IMG/VR virus record: IMGVR_UViG_3300030105_002498
Location: 1 to 64,000 of that record
Reading direction: 5' to 3' (one strand)
DNA: 64,000 nt
DNA from: a virus
Under the pieces are notes generated by a model. The model was given only the letters and a program-made list of their open reading frames with translations. It was not told where the DNA came from and made no database searches. The position numbers and the translations under genes are program-made. Shown piece after piece: positions 16,761 through 24,426 of the stretch (position 1 is its first letter; the number at the start of each line of letters is the position of its first letter).

Positions 16761-18680
16761 TTAATGGCAGTCAGCATAATTGCTGCCCCAGTCTATACTA
16801 CAACCTAGCTCTACATTAAGGTTGCATTCAGCATTAGCTGCTACTATACTATCTCTTACAACTTTAGTTGCGAAGCTCTTATCTGTTTTCTTACAGACAA
16901 ACATGAGTTCATCATGATATTGCATTGCTACTTTAATTCCTCTCTCAGAGAGTCCTCCCCTGACATGTCTTAACCATGTATCAAAAAAGTACACACCTGA
17001 ACTTTGATTCAAAGTAGAGAACTTATCTTTATCTTCTTTAAGGAACATCCAAAATCCAGATAAAGGATTATAAAGCCATTTCTGACCTTCAAAAGTTTTA
17101 ACTAAGCAAGCATCAGCAGTTTGTTTTACACCTTTATTTCTCTCCCAGTAAGTAGTGTGTAACTTCTTACCTTGAGATAAAGGTTTTTGTAATGTTTTAG
17201 CTATTTTGGCTGCACCTGCTCCATAAGTAGCACTAAAGTTCACCTGTTTAGCATCACTTCTAACTTCATTAATAGTATAGTATCTAGCTTTACTTGCACT
17301 TGACTCCCACACAAAATTTTCATCTTCCCTTTCTTCTTTTATAGACTGATAAAAGTCTACATCATCTTGAGTAAGCATCTCTGCAATCAAACCTATATCT
17401 AAATGAGGGTCAAAACCTGGCACTCTCATCTCTGTAACATAATCTGGGTCAAAGAAGTAGATATAATGTTGTTTAGTATTATCTTCAAGTCCTGAAATAT
17501 CACTACCACACATTATATACTGGTCATTAGGTACAGTTAAGCACCCTCTAATCTCTTTGCCATAAGGTTTATGAGTTCCAGGTAAGTTGACAATAGGTTT
17601 AGCATGTTGTAATCTCATGGTGTTTGTGAAACCATGAGCATTAGCTTGCATAAAACCCTCTTTATCAACATTCTCTTTAAATGACTTGAGAAGTCCTATT
17701 CTATGTTTTGCAACATACAGTCCTTCTAAGTTATCAAGACCTTCAACAGTCTTATAAAAAGCTTGTACTGAAGGACAAATACCTTGCCCAAATGGTAAAC
17801 TTATCTGAGGAACAGGCTCACCAGTATTCTTAGATACTTTGTGAGTTGCAGGAGTCCACCCTAATTCAAATAACCATTTTTTCAACTGCAATGTTGAACC
17901 TGGATTAGGTAAATTATAGATAACTTCTGTGTCTTCAGGTAAGCCTTTCAATATTAACAGGTCAAACCACTTTTGTCCATGGCTTGAGAGTGTCCCATCT
18001 TGCTTATGAGGCTTCTTAGGTTTCTCTTTCAAAACTGTAGCTATGTGTAGTGGCATTGATGCTCTTAAAGCATCAATTTTCTCTTCATAGATAAAATCTA
18101 AGTCAAGTTTAGTCCTATCACACAATTCCTGGTCTAAAAATACACCAATCTCTTCTTGGTCTTTTAAACATCTTAACTTATAGTTAATGTAACCAATGAT
18201 TCTCTTCATCTCTGAAATATTCCCTGAGTAAATAGAGTGTAAGTAATCCAGTTGTTTATGAAACAACTCTGCATTAATCTTTACATCCTCTTCACATCTA
18301 AAAATATACTCCTCAACAGTCAAGTTCTTCCAATCATCAATGACTGGTTTAGGGATTCCAAACTCTTCTCCCCAATAAGCTAATCCATGTCTCTTTCTAT
18401 AACAGTACAAATACCAGGACAAACCAAGTGTGTCAATAATATCACATGTTATAACATAGCCTAGTATTTTTTCAATTAAAGGTATGTCATATCTAATAGA
18501 ATTGTGAGCCACTAAGTAGCCTTCCTGTAGTACTAAGAATCTAACAATAGATTCAGGTGTCGTTAAGCTACCAGACTTAATCAGAATACCATCTTTATAA
18601 GTCTGGTAGGATAAACAATGAATTTTTGTTGCTACATTAAGCAACCCATCTGCCTCCACATCCCATATAGTATATAACAT
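16761..18680 (-). CDS. DNA polymerase, family A, with 3'-5' exonuclease
   Basis: 639 aa. The exonuclease domain has Asp7/Glu9 (WDVEADGL), N-SIRYD with Asp65 and CEEDV with Asp132. The polymerase domain shows motif A (CGSDISGLE, Asp394), motif B (RSDAKQVNFSATYG, 474-487) and motif C (YHDELMF, His589-Asp590-Glu591). These are all intact, so it should be a proofreading replicative polymerase. Short length and T7-like layout fit crAss-like phage PolA. It is followed by the OB-fold and membrane genes and works with the primase and helicase encoded downstream. Confidence 0.93.
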   Translation of the reverse strand: MLYTIWDVEADGLLNVATKIHCLSYQTYKDGILIKSGSLTTPESIVRFLVLQEGYLVAHNSIRYDIPLIEKILGYVITCDIIDTLGLSWYLYCYRKRHGLAYWGEEFGIPKPVIDDWKNLTVEEYIFRCEEDVKINAELFHKQLDYLHSIYSGNISEMKRIIGYINYKLRCLKDQEEIGVFLDQELCDRTKLDLDFIYEEKIDALRASMPLHIATVLKEKPKKPHKQDGTLSSHGQKWFDLLILKGLPEDTEVIYNLPNPGSTLQLKKWLFELGWTPATHKVSKNTGEPVPQISLPFGQGICPSVQAFYKTVEGLDNLEGLYVAKHRIGLLKSFKENVDKEGFMQANAHGFTNTMRLQHAKPIVNLPGTHKPYGKEIRGCLTVPNDQYIMCGSDISGLEDNTKQHYIYFFDPDYVTEMRVPGFDPHLDIGLIAEMLTQDDVDFYQSIKEEREDENFVWESSASKARYYTINEVRSDAKQVNFSATYGAGAAKIAKTLQKPLSQGKKLHTTYWERNKGVKQTADACLVKTFEGQKWLYNPLSGFWMFLKEDKDKFSTLNQSSGVYFFDTWLRHVRGGLSERGIKVAMQYHDELMFVCKKTDKSFATKVVRDSIVAANAECNLNVELGCSIDWGSNYADCH

Positions 18681-18690
18681 ACACGCTAAT

Positions 18691-19053
18691 TTAATTGTTC
18701 CTTTCTTCTTCTCCTCCTCCTACTGAGGGGATTAGTTCCAAGTTCTTAAAATGCCAAGGGAGTTTAAAGAATAAACCCTTCCCTACTAATTTGTAGTTTA
18801 CTTTTTTACCAAAAGTACTTCCAACTTCAATCACTCTCCAACTAAGAAGATTCTCATCCATAACAATATCATTTAAGTTAAAATAAGGAATGTCATCCCC
18901 CTCAACTAAAAAAGATACTGTTACTCCGTATTCAATCTTCCTTCTATAAGAAGAAAAATCCCATTCGTTTAAAGCTTCCCAAAAAGTTAAGGGACGATAG
19001 TGTCTTTGAGTTCTTCTATCATAAGAAAAACCAGATATTGTAGGATGTCTCAT
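18691..19053 (-). CDS. Unknown protein, 120 aa
   Basis: No family recognised. Beta-rich sequence (VTVSFLVEGDDIPYFNL, LLSWRVIEVGSTFG) and a glycine/glutamate-rich C-terminal end (GGGEEERNN). Its start overlaps the OB-fold gene stop by 1 nt and it ends just before the polymerase start, so it is probably a polymerase accessory protein, by position only. Confidence 0.6.
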   Translation of the reverse strand: MRHPTISGFSYDRRTQRHYRPLTFWEALNEWDFSSYRRKIEYGVTVSFLVEGDDIPYFNLNDIVMDENLLSWRVIEVGSTFGKKVNYKLVGKGLFFKLPWHFKNLELIPSVGGGEEERNN

Positions 19054-19340
19054 TAAACTACACGTAAGCTGAACAAAAAGATGTTGTTATAAATCTTACC
19101 ATTCTTTTCACTTCCCTCAAAAGAAAACTCTATTGTGGCAAAATCACCCACTTGTACAGTTTCTAATAATTTCATCTTGTTATTCCTTACTTCAGGAAAT
19201 AACTTTTGTCCATCTGGTGATACAAGAGTAATAACTCTCTTATAAAGGTCTCTCCCTTGTCTTGGAATATGAATTTCTGGTCCAATTGCTGTAATTTCTC
19301 CTGCTATTGTCAAATAATTCTTTTGCTGTGATTGTGCCAT
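19053..19340 (-). CDS. OB-fold, DUF3127-like protein
   Basis: 95 aa. YLTIAGEITAIGPE, the PEVRNNKMKLLETVQVGDFA core and GKIYNNIFLFSL match the DUF3127 pattern common in Bacteroidota, an OB-fold linked to single-stranded nucleic acid binding. It lies in the replication block next to the polymerase, so an SSB-like or DNA-binding role fits. Confidence 0.65.
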   Translation of the reverse strand: MAQSQQKNYLTIAGEITAIGPEIHIPRQGRDLYKRVITLVSPDGQKLFPEVRNNKMKLLETVQVGDFATIEFSFEGSEKNGKIYNNIFLFSLRVV

Positions 19341-19402
19341 GTCTTTCAGTTATTTTAAGTGTTCTAAATTTTTCTCAACTTTGTCAAAAAACTCGTGCAT
19401 AG

Positions 19403-19822
19403 TTACTCTATACTTCTTTTAATAATTCTTAAAGCTTCTTTTAATACTATCTCCAAAGCTTCTTCATAAGTACCTGTAAACTCTGACCTATAACTATGTT
19501 GTGTAGAATACCCTTTACCATGCTCTGAAAGAGAGTAGTGGAATTCAACATCACTTCTATAGTTCACTCTACTGACCATAATATCAATATGCATATTGCA
19601 ATGATCTCTTAGCCATTTCTGTAAGCTTGGTTGAGTTGGTGCAGATACGTTCCAATATTCACTAGACTCTAAAGAATTAAAGTCTAACCAACAAGTAAAG
19701 TCCTTAACATCCACAATCTGAGAAGCCTCTTCTTCTGCTCCATAAGCAAAAATACACTTCTCTTTAAATCCTTTCTCTTTAGCTAACTTAGCTGTCTCAA
19801 ATGAGACTAGTTGTTCTTGCAT
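19403..19822 (-). CDS. Conserved phage protein of unknown function, 139 aa
   Basis: The N-terminus VSFETAKLAKEKGFKEKC, the QPSLQKWLRDHCNMHIDI middle and the YEEALEIVLKEAL end are the pattern of a small protein common in Bacteroidota phages that has no assigned function. Compact alpha/beta, likely cytosolic. Stop is 3 nt before the RecD/Dda-like helicase gene. Confidence 0.7.
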   Translation of the reverse strand: MQEQLVSFETAKLAKEKGFKEKCIFAYGAEEEASQIVDVKDFTCWLDFNSLESSEYWNVSAPTQPSLQKWLRDHCNMHIDIMVSRVNYRSDVEFHYSLSEHGKGYSTQHSYRSEFTGTYEEALEIVLKEALRIIKRSIE

Positions 19823-19824
19823 GA

Positions 19825-21111
19825 TTAGGTGTTATAAAGAATTAATAATTCAGAAGCTCTTGTAACACCAGTATATGATATTCTCTCGACTTCCACTTTG
19901 TTTCGGTTCTTCTTAATATCTTTAACATTCATAATAGTCTTCTGAAAAGTAGAACCTTGGCTCTTGTGAACAGTCAAAGCATGATTATGGTTCAAGTTTG
20001 CAAACTTCTCTTGGAAGTTATAAAAGTCTACCCATTTAAGTTGGTAGGCTTTAGCTTGCTGTTTCATGAAATTAACTATGTTCTTATAGTCTTGCTCAGA
20101 ATCCTCATGTATTACTATTACCCCAGGTGGGAGTGTCCTGTCTACCTTCGCTAATAAATCCTCTGGATTAATACAGTACACTTTCATATCTACCTCTCCT
20201 ACGTCTACATTCACTTTAGTGTTTCTGGTAAGGTACTTTAAAGATATGGTTTTTATTTCTAAAGTGTTCACTTTTATCTCACCATTAGTATAATGAGTCT
20301 CTCCATAAGGAGCATTAAACACTAAACTCTCTCCAATCTCTACTTTATTTGGGTCAGTATAAATGGCTTTTCTCACATCTCTATTGATTGCATCAACTTC
20401 TTTGTTTGTCCAAGCCAAGTACTTAATTTCATCAGTTCCATTAACTGCTGCCAGAGATTCAATAACTTTTTCTCTATCATTACTGAAGAGATAACCATTC
20501 ATATTCTCATCTACAGCATCAATGTTACTATTAAGTAAATCTAAGTTCCTACTCAAGTTAATGATAGAACTACCCTTTGCTTGTCTGATAATTTCAGTCA
20601 ACTCTACTGTTGGATAATCAGCTAAAAATACTGGAGACTCTAACTCTTTTATAGGATTGATTTGTTTATCATCTCCTAAGAAAAGAATTTTACATCCTGC
20701 AAGAGTAGCATACTCTTCCAACCATAGAAGTAAATCTGCACTTACCATTGATGCTTCATCAATAATAATACAACTCATCCCTTTTAATGGAGGATAATGA
20801 GGATGAAAGTCAGGCTTAAAATCTATCTCTCCTGTCTTAGTATTAATCTTCCTCTTTAGTTTAAGTATAGATTGAAGAGTTCTAAACTCAATGAGTTCGT
20901 GTTCATCAATCTTCAGTCTTAATACTGCAAGAGCTTTGTGTGTTGGGGCAGACACACTAATTTTCTTCCCTTTAAGTAGCATAGGAATTAATGTTTGTGC
21001 TAGTGTAGTTTTCCCTACTCCAGCACTCCCTTTAATTAATAATCTTTTATGGACTTCAAGTAATATCAGTCCTACCTTTTTAACGTCGTCTTGGTGTTCT
21101 GTTAGAACCAT
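19825..21111 (-). CDS. RecD/Dda-like SF1B helicase
   Basis: Start set at 21111 (MVLTEHQDDV), because a longer N-terminus to 21165 would run into the terminator. Motif I GSAGVGKTTL (residues 28-37), VSAPTHKAL (Ia), CIIIDEASMV (II), ILFLGDDKQINP (III), and ALTVHKSQGSTF near the C-terminus (V) are all present, as in T4 Dda and RecD. 5'-3' helicases of this type displace proteins at origins and forks. 428 aa, intact. Confidence 0.85.
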   Translation of the reverse strand: MVLTEHQDDVKKVGLILLEVHKRLLIKGSAGVGKTTLAQTLIPMLLKGKKISVSAPTHKALAVLRLKIDEHELIEFRTLQSILKLKRKINTKTGEIDFKPDFHPHYPPLKGMSCIIIDEASMVSADLLLWLEEYATLAGCKILFLGDDKQINPIKELESPVFLADYPTVELTEIIRQAKGSSIINLSRNLDLLNSNIDAVDENMNGYLFSNDREKVIESLAAVNGTDEIKYLAWTNKEVDAINRDVRKAIYTDPNKVEIGESLVFNAPYGETHYTNGEIKVNTLEIKTISLKYLTRNTKVNVDVGEVDMKVYCINPEDLLAKVDRTLPPGVIVIHEDSEQDYKNIVNFMKQQAKAYQLKWVDFYNFQEKFANLNHNHALTVHKSQGSTFQKTIMNVKDIKKNRNKVEVERISYTGVTRASELLILYNT

Positions 21112-21147
21112 GAGTCTTAATTTTAAAAGTTCGATAATAAATAAAAA

Positions 21148-21184
21148 AACAACAGTCCAACCCATAATAGGTCAGACTGTTGTT
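21148..21184 (-). terminator. Rho-independent terminator
   Basis: Ten-bp stem AACAACAGTC/GACTGTTGTT with a 17-nt loop; minus-strand RNA continues TTTTTTAT. It separates the 209-aa gene from the helicase gene. Confidence 0.85.
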
Positions 21185-21221
21185 GCCATGTGAAACATTA
21201 TATAGATTATAAAATTCCAGA

Positions 21222-21851
21222 TTATAACTGTTGTTCCGCAATTACTGTCACAGTTGTGTTATCCACTTCTGCTTGTAATTCTGCCGAAACATAACCATAA
21301 TCCAAATCAGCATTCCGATTATCAACATCGTTCTTAGCTGTAGCAGAGAAGGCTATTCTTCTGTACTGAACTTTGCCACTTGAATGGATTGCTAACTTTC
21401 CTTCGTTAGTATGACCCATTGGGTAACGTACTGCTTGTCTATTTGAAAATGTGTCAATAGTGACATTTCTTTCAGGATTTCTGATTGCATCCTGCTGATT
21501 GTCAGAGATAACAGGTTTATTATCCATGATACGATATAAGCAAGCTCCTGGTGCTCCTGCCAACTTAGCAACAACTGCCTCAATTGAAGTCCCTACAGGA
21601 ACATCAATCCAAGCTACTCTAGTTTCATGATTAACAAAAGGCTCTGAAGGCTCAAACCCAAACTCTTCAGTACTAAATACATTTCCATCAAGAGAATTTG
21701 TAACTCTCTTACTTGGGTATGTAGTGTTAGTAGTGATTTTTTGTTTCAACTCAGCAGTAAGAGTTCCTTCTTTTTGGTAGTCACTAGCATACACTCTTGA
21801 AACTGTAACTGGACCTGCAATTACTTCTTTGATAATTTCTGAATTTGCCAT
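21222..21851 (-). CDS. Conserved crAss-like protein of unknown function, 209 aa
   Basis: The start MANSEIIKEVIAGPVTVSRV and the blocks TYPSKRVTNSLDGNVF, VNHETRVAWIDVP and KVQYRRIAFSAT recall a protein found in many crAss-like phages near the replication genes. Function is not known. It is isolated between a terminator and the next gene and probably highly expressed. Confidence 0.7.
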   Translation of the reverse strand: MANSEIIKEVIAGPVTVSRVYASDYQKEGTLTAELKQKITTNTTYPSKRVTNSLDGNVFSTEEFGFEPSEPFVNHETRVAWIDVPVGTSIEAVVAKLAGAPGACLYRIMDNKPVISDNQQDAIRNPERNVTIDTFSNRQAVRYPMGHTNEGKLAIHSSGKVQYRRIAFSATAKNDVDNRNADLDYGYVSAELQAEVDNTTVTVIAEQQL

Positions 21852-21887
21852 AATAAAATTCTTTTTAGAAAATGTTTGTAAAAATTG

Positions 21888-22463
21888 TTATTTAGATAAT
21901 AGTAAGATTCTTAAATCGCTTGTAATTTGAATGCTGTCAACATGGTTGACCTTATTTTCCACCTGTAAGTTCCCTGTTACAAAATTGTAAAAACTTGCAC
22001 CATCCTTTCCATAAGATGTGGATTGAACTTTAGCATACTGTTTCTTCCAAGAAGTAATGTCATAAAGACCCATAGAACTAAAAAGATAAATTTTTATATC
22101 TGTGATAAAAGATTGGTTTACACAAATAGTAGTATCAGGGTAAGTCAGATATTTTATTCTATTATTAATTGTAATAAGTTTACCATTGCACAAAGCAATT
22201 TTAAGTTCATTGTATTGCCCTTTACCAATAAAAGACTCACCAACTACATTATTACCCTCTGTATACCGTGAATCAATCTTACTTGGTGTAAGACACAAGA
22301 AAACATCAGCATCTAATATTGGTTGAGAAGAATATTTACCCTTCTCGTCGTGGTAGGTCACTAAAAAACCCTCATTTGTAAGGTGTTGAACAACTTCCTT
22401 AAATGCTTCTTTAGGGTATTTTAATGACCTACTTACATAAACCTTGATTGGTCTACTTAACAT
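21888..22463 (-). CDS. Nucleoside deoxyribosyltransferase-like (Rossmann/TIR-like) protein
   Basis: 191 aa. The first 100 residues alternate strands and helices: KVYVSRSLKYPKEAFKEV, GFLVTYHDEKG, DADVFLCLTPSK and IGKGQYNELKIALCNGK. The DxD..L..P and K-x-x-x-E-L segments resemble the nucleoside 2-deoxyribosyltransferase/SLOG group, which cleaves or binds nucleotides. The last 80 residues are unclear. Overlaps the 96-aa gene by 11 nt. Assignment is tentative. Confidence 0.45.
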   Translation of the reverse strand: MLSRPIKVYVSRSLKYPKEAFKEVVQHLTNEGFLVTYHDEKGKYSSQPILDADVFLCLTPSKIDSRYTEGNNVVGESFIGKGQYNELKIALCNGKLITINNRIKYLTYPDTTICVNQSFITDIKIYLFSSMGLYDITSWKKQYAKVQSTSYGKDGASFYNFVTGNLQVENKVNHVDSIQITSDLRILLLSK

Positions 22464-22743
22464 CTAGGAAAAATTCTTGCATCGTAGCATTAGCAAATTC
22501 GATTTGTTTCTCGATTAAAGCAAGTTCTACAATTGAATTTTGAAATTGGTCATTCCAAGTTTCTTCAACAGTAGCCAAATTGACTTGAAGAAGATTCTCT
22601 TTTCTCATTAACAATTCATCTCGCTTGTCTTCTAGTTTATCAATCAATCTCTCTTGATTACGAGCTAATGATTTAGCTTTTCGGATAGCTTTGTTTTGGT
22701 CAGCAGTTGCTTTGTCCTGAGTTAGGATTTGTAAAATTTTCAT
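22453..22743 (-). CDS. Coiled-coil protein, 96 aa
   Basis: Long helices with heptad-like charge pattern (KAIRKAKSLARNQERLIDKL, then EDKRDELLMRKENLL). First gene downstream of the repeated box at 22874-22897. Function unknown. Confidence 0.6.
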   Translation of the reverse strand: MKILQILTQDKATADQNKAIRKAKSLARNQERLIDKLEDKRDELLMRKENLLQVNLATVEETWNDQFQNSIVELALIEKQIEFANATMQEFFLDVK

Positions 22744-22873
22744 CTTGAGTTATTTTTATGAAATTAATAATAATAAATTTTAAAAGGAGATTAAAAACAC
22801 TACAATCTTTTCCTGTTGCGTCAACAACAGCATAACAAACTATAACGTCAACAACGTCATAACTAGTTATCTT

Positions 22874-22897
22874 CCCAAATTAGTGGGGGTCTTGAAG
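22874..22897 (-). promoter_or_regulatory. Repeated promoter-like box, copy 1
   Basis: Minus strand CTTCAAGACCCCCACTAATT followed by TGGG. It lies 130 nt upstream of the 96-aa gene and immediately after the tRNA-like gene ending at 22925. Four other copies on the minus strand occupy similar positions (26.9, 28.97, 29.9 and 31.4 kb). Probable phage-specific promoter for the leftward genes. Confidence 0.6.
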
Positions 22898-22924
22898 GGA
22901 TGTTATTCCTCCATATGTATTTTG

Positions 22925-23000
22925 CATGACTGAGTGGAATCGAACCACTTTCTCTCCACCTAGAACTAAGAGCAAATTATCCAGTATATTATACAATCAC
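22925..23000 (-). tRNA. tRNA-like gene, anticodon unclear (76 nt)
   Basis: Acceptor GTGATTG pairs with CAGTCAT (7/7 with G-U pairs, extendable to 10), TA at positions 8-9, a weak D arm with the conserved A14 and GG, and a perfect T arm AGTGG/CCACT with TTCGATT loop. The anticodon arm is 19 nt rather than 17: either CTCTT/TGGAG with a 9-nt loop, or CTTAG/TGGAG with a 7-nt loop and anticodon CTA. Isotype cannot be assigned from the sequence alone. Confidence 0.6.
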
Positions 23001-23009
23001 GCATTTTGT

Positions 23010-23150
23010 AGGGATAGTGGGACTTGAACCCAGGTGTATACACTTTGTACTTCAGCATATACCTCAACTTCGTTCACGTTATAAAGTTTAAGAAACCTTT
23101 TACGACCTCCTGCTTATAAGACAGGTGCTCTACCAACTGAGCTATACCCC
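23010..23150 (-). tRNA. tRNA-Ile(UAU)-like gene with a 70-nt insertion
   Basis: The 5' part is a canonical tRNA: acceptor GGGGTAT, D arm CTC..GAGC with TTGG, and anticodon arm CCTGT/GCAGG with loop CTTATAA (anticodon UAU, Ile). After AGGTC comes a 70-nt stretch with two small hairpins before the T arm (TGGG TTCAAGT CCCA) and the acceptor 3' strand CTATCCC (6 of 7 pairs). Either the variable region holds an insertion, or two partial tRNAs are fused. Confidence 0.5.
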
Positions 23151-23163
23151 CATATTTAAAAAT

Positions 23164-23235
23164 CCAGATAGACCCTGACACCATACTCAAACGTAACATC
23201 TTGTCAACTCCTAAGAGTTACGGGTATCTACCTGG
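23164..23235 (-). ncRNA. Structured RNA with long closing stem
   Basis: On the minus strand CCAGGTAGATACCC pairs with GGGTCTATCTGG, enclosing CGTAAC/GTTACG with an inner AACTC/GAGTT hairpin. ATTTTTAAAT follows, so the element could double as a terminator. It shares the pieces CCCGTAA, GAGTA, ATGGTGT and AGGGT with the RNA at 23571-23675. Identity unknown. Confidence 0.5.
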
Positions 23236-23244
23236 TTTTTATTG

Positions 23245-23398
23245 TAGCGTAGATAGGAGTCGAACCTACAATCTTCACCTTAACGGTGATGCATAACGGA
23301 ATACTAAATAGGAAAACTTCAATTAGAATTAGTTGCAACTACTTCTTATTTTATAAATTCCATTTCAAACATATTCCTGTCCTTCATGCTTCTACGCA
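23245..23398 (-). tRNA. tRNA-like gene with 91-nt D loop (154 nt)
   Basis: All four helices of a tRNA are found in order: acceptor GCGTAG/CTACGC (6 bp plus a mismatch), two nt, D stem GCAT/ATGC, one nt, anticodon stem TCACC/GGTGA, a 5-nt variable region, T stem GTAGG/CCTAT with TTCGACT. The D loop is 91 nt long and is itself closed by GGAATA/TATTCC. The anticodon loop is only GTTAA if the 5-bp stem forms. It could not decode normally, so function is open. Confidence 0.55.
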
Positions 23399-23474
23399 AA
23401 AGTTTATTCTTGAGAGACTTTAACTAGCTAGCTTTCAGTACGATATGATATACTTTATCATAATCTCTCAATTG

Positions 23475-23544
23475 TATCTTAGATGGGAGTCGAACCCATA
23501 ACTAATCCCGCTAGGGAGTACTCTACCTGTTGAGTTACTAAGAT
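23475..23544 (-). tRNA. tRNA-like gene with 4-nt anticodon loop (70 nt)
   Basis: Acceptor ATCTTAG/CTAAGAT is perfect, D arm ACTC/GAGT with AACAGGTA, T arm ATGGG/CCCAT with TTCGACT is perfect. The anticodon arm CTCCC/GGGAT encloses only TAGC, three nt short of a normal loop, exactly as if the anticodon had been lost. Variable region TAGTT is normal. The good helices mean it probably folds as a tRNA, but it cannot carry a usual anticodon. Confidence 0.55.
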
Positions 23545-23570
23545 TGCATATTAAAATGCTACCAAAAACA

Positions 23571-23675
23571 TTATCTTTTCTAACCTGGCAATGGCTGTCT
23601 ACCCTCTTCACACCATGTACTCATGGATATTGCCCTTCAGAGTGGGTTGTTGAAGCCTTTTACGGGAAAAGATAA
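23571..23675 (-). ncRNA. Structured RNA, about 105 nt
   Basis: On the minus strand a perfect 10-bp helix (TTATCTTTTC/GAAAAGATAA) encloses a hairpin CTTCA/TGAAG with an 11-nt loop, a GGCAAT/ATTGCC stem and an inner CCATG AGTA CATGG hairpin. The loop ACCCACTC can pair with GAGGGT, suggesting a pseudoknot. It begins 1 nt after the stop of the 63-aa gene. No known RNA family recognised; it is not 5S rRNA. Confidence 0.45.
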
Positions 23676-23676
23676 A

Positions 23677-23868
23677 TCAATAAGGTATTCTAATGTGAGA
23701 CCACCTTTTCTTAGTTCTAATATCTGATATAGTAACAGGATTTACTCCGTAGTCTTCAGCTATTTTCTTATTAATCCCATGATAAGGGTATCGTAATCTC
23801 TTTTTAATATCCCTCACATCATCAGGAGTAAGAACATCTCTATTATTAGGTATTTTACTTTCTCTCAT
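23677..23868 (-). CDS. Small HTH DNA-binding protein
   Basis: 63 aa. The C-terminal half, INKKIAEDYGVNPVTISDIR, is a helix-turn-helix; the N-terminus is basic (MRESKIPNNRD). It sits between two RNA clusters after a terminator. Possible local regulator. Confidence 0.6.
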   Translation of the reverse strand: MRESKIPNNRDVLTPDDVRDIKKRLRYPYHGINKKIAEDYGVNPVTISDIRTKKRWSHIRIPY

Positions 23869-23900
23869 GACTTTAGATTGAATTATTAATTAATAAAATT

Positions 23901-23937
23901 GTGAGGAGAAGATTTTCTATGTATTACTTCTCCTCAC
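23901..23937 (-). terminator. Rho-independent terminator
   Basis: Perfect 11-bp stem GTGAGGAGAAG/CTTCTCCTCAC with a 15-nt loop, followed on the minus strand by AATTTTATT. It ends the transcript that contains the tmRNA. Confidence 0.8.
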
Positions 23938-23971
23938 TCAGGCGTGGGTTGACCTGATTTTTTGGGATTTG

Positions 23972-24416
23972 TGGAGGTGCTGGGATTTGAACCCAGGTCC
24001 AGACAATTTTCTAAAATACAAATTATACATGTTTTGCACAGAGAATTTCACTCTACACACTTGAACGTCAACCTAAGTTGTCAAGTCACGGTTATTTCTA
24101 GAAATAACAAGAGCAAAGTTTTCCACTTCACAGTTTTGGGATTCGCAATTCCCAGGGCTAACCGAAGTTAACTTCCACCATCTCATTTTTACTTCAAACA
24201 AAAATGAGAAAAAAGAATTACTATGCTGCTTCCAAAACTTGTGTTCTAGGAGATACATAGGTTGCAGTCAGTAAGTTATTCGCAATAGCGTTGCTTACCT
24301 CTGCTTTGTTAATTGTATTAGCAATTATGTTTTACTTATTAGTATTTTAGTGGTTAATAAGCTTTCCACTACATGTTTGTACATCTTCCAATTCCTGTCG
24401 ATTCCATTTCACCCCC
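23972..24416 (-). ncRNA. ssrA: tmRNA (transfer-messenger RNA)
   Basis: The 5' end GGGGGTG with ATG-GAATCGACAGG matches the start of tmRNAs, and the 3' end GGACCTGGGTTCAAATCCCAG then CACCTCC gives the T arm and acceptor strand; GGGGGTG pairs with CACCTCC (7 bp, one G-U). A reading frame at 24283-24221 encodes ANNLLTATYVSPRTQVLEAA and ends in tandem stops TAG TAA. A TCTCATTTTT/AAAAATGAGA hairpin and further stems follow. CCA is not encoded. The resume codon (GCG at 24283, or earlier) is not certain. Confidence 0.8.
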
Positions 24417-24426
24417 ATTAAAAATT

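Noticed and set aside
19341-19402. 16-codon frame starting MHEFFDKVEKN on the minus strand
   Set aside because: Too short to separate from chance; it could be a leader peptide but no other evidence is present.
23571-23675. 5S rRNA or SRP RNA
   Set aside because: The closing helix recalls 5S rRNA, but the conserved CCGAAC and GATGGTA loops and the SRP GGAAG core are absent.
23962-24258. Overlapping open frames of 60-70 codons on both strands
   Set aside because: They lie within the tmRNA and have no independent support; the RNA signals explain the region.
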